Positions 12,063 to 12,852 of a stretch of 12,852 bases of DNA are shown piece by piece. The notes below the pieces were generated by a model. The model worked only from the letters and a program-made list of their open reading frames with translations, made no database searches and was not told the origin of the DNA. This stretch comes from an uncultured Acidimicrobiaceae bacterium (lineage in GTDB: Bacteria > Actinomycetota > Acidimicrobiia > Acidimicrobiales > UBA8592): positions 1 to 12,852 of the forward strand of contig CAJWET010000033.1 in NCBI GenBank assembly GCA_913031515.1, given 5' to 3'. The position numbers and the translations under genes were made by a program. The first letter of the stretch is position 1. Each line of letters opens with the position of its first letter.

Positions 12063-12852
12063 TCACCAATCTCGGAGGTCTATAGGCCATTCTTCTATCA
12101 GGCTCTTTCCTTTAATTGCAAGCATCTTAGGGTGTTTCGCTATTGTCGGGTCTACATGCGCTGGTGATAAGGGGACTAGATCTCCTATATTCCAAGTGAC
12201 GAGTTCTTGTCCTTTCGGAGGGTACAGGGTTGTATGCTCATCGGAACAAAAGCCTACGACTCCACTCGCAACAGATGGGTTTCCATGGTCCATCCCAAAG
12301 GCTTTTAGCCCAGCATCCACAACTGCCCAACTCTTATCTGGGGCTAAAGAGATAACTCGCGACATCACGGATAAACACTGGGAGAATGGCAGATCCACTT
12401 TTGCATACTGGGTATCCATGAAAAGATATGATCCGGCTTGAATTTCTGTGGCCCATATATTTATGTCAAAAGTTCCTGTACCTCCCGCTGAAATTACTGG
12501 GCCTCCTACATCTTTGTGTGCTTGGAGAAGGAGCGCCATCGCATCTTTAACTTCTTCGGCTTGTGTGGTGCGATTTTCTACCATCATTAGATGCCCTTCA
12601 TAACCCATGACCCCTCGAATGTTCAACCCTTTCTTCTTCGCATAAGCAGCTAAATTCCCAGCTTCGGACACAGCGCACCCACATCGCCTGAGGCCTACAT
12701 TCACATCTATTAGGATGTTGCGTATTCCGCCGTTGGAAGCAGCATCAATAGTTTCCTTGGAATCGACAGCTACTGTTACGTTCGCTCCATTTTCGACAAG
12801 AACACCAAGGCGTTGTGTTTCGAGAACTTCGTTAGCTAGCAGGAGATCGTCA
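12063..12852 (-). CDS. D-threonine aldolase / D-serine dehydratase-like PLP enzyme (fold type III, 5' end off window)
   Basis: The frame stays open to the right edge, giving 262 C-terminal residues; a GTG at 12702-12704 is internal and not the true start. DDLLLANEV (first residues), NILIDVNVGLRRCG (about 45-58) and GGTGTFD are characteristic of the alanine-racemase-fold D-threonine aldolase/DSD family. The C-terminal beta domain ends with SPAHVDPT. The metal ligands of this family lie there as His-x-Cys in D-serine dehydratase and His-x-Asp in D-threonine aldolase. Here the pair is His (12156-12158) and Asp (12150-12152), which points to a D-threonine-aldolase-type enzyme cleaving beta-hydroxy-D-amino acids to glycine and an aldehyde. 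The PLP lysine lies in the missing N-terminal part. The gene leads an operon with the FAD oxidase. Some relatives are annotated as amino acid deaminases, so the reaction is uncertain. Confidence 0.85.
   Translation of the reverse strand, partial: DDLLLANEVLETQRLGVLVENGANVTVAVDSKETIDAASNGGIRNILIDVNVGLRRCGCAVSEAGNLAAYAKKKGLNIRGVMGYEGHLMMVENRTTQAEEVKDAMALLLQAHKDVGGPVISAGGTGTFDINIWATEIQAGSYLFMDTQYAKVDLPFSQCLSVMSRVISLAPDKSWAVVDAGLKAFGMDHGNPSVASGVVGFCSDEHTTLYPPKGQELVTWNIGDLVPLSPAHVDPTIAKHPKMLAIKGKSLIEEWPIDLRDW

Overview
The window looks like a stretch of chromosome from an uncultured, probably aquatic, actinobacterium; an Acidimicrobiia-like lineage is my best guess at roughly 0.5 confidence. The reasons are: a UvrD2-type helicase with a C-terminal HRDC domain and an MhuD-like heme-degrading monooxygenase, both typical of Actinobacteria; near-balanced base composition judged by eye; and several genes whose start codon sits 5 to 8 nt after a TANNNT hexamer with no Shine-Dalgarno sequence, which is the layout of leaderless actinobacterial promoters. 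There is no sign of a phage, IS element, CRISPR array, tRNA or rRNA. Genes are tightly packed: the largest gap is 186 bp (7553-7738), so no stretch over 300 bases lacks a gene.

Left part (1-2066, minus strand): a truncated gene for a secreted protein built of near-identical 35-residue Trp/Cys/acidic repeats runs off the left edge. It lies just downstream of ettA, the ABC-F translational throttle. Plus-strand genes at 2152-3651 follow: a HAD-superfamily hydrolase and exonuclease III (xth). xth converges, with a 4-bp gap, on a minus-strand pair at 3656-7552. That pair is a UvrD2-like helicase followed by an APC-type permease carrying a long cytosolic tail that resembles a PTS EIIA domain plus a TrkA-C domain.

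Right part: diverging from the helicase is a plus-strand series. It comprises an alpha-methylacyl-CoA racemase of the CaiB/BaiF family, an MhuD-like heme-degrading monooxygenase, a 4-TM membrane protein whose GTG start overlaps the monooxygenase stop, and galE. galE converges, with a 1-bp gap, on a minus-strand operon of a D-threonine-aldolase-like enzyme (open at the right edge) and an FAD-linked sugar-lactone/alditol oxidase.

Most genes are ordinary housekeeping or central metabolism. The items most worth a second look are the repeat protein, the permease-EIIA-TrkA_C fusion with an apparently lost phospho-histidine, the overlapping heme-monooxygenase/4-TM pair, the UvrD2 homologue lacking its tetracysteine motif, and the recurring leaderless-promoter signature. 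I see no clear defence, secretion or biosynthetic system.
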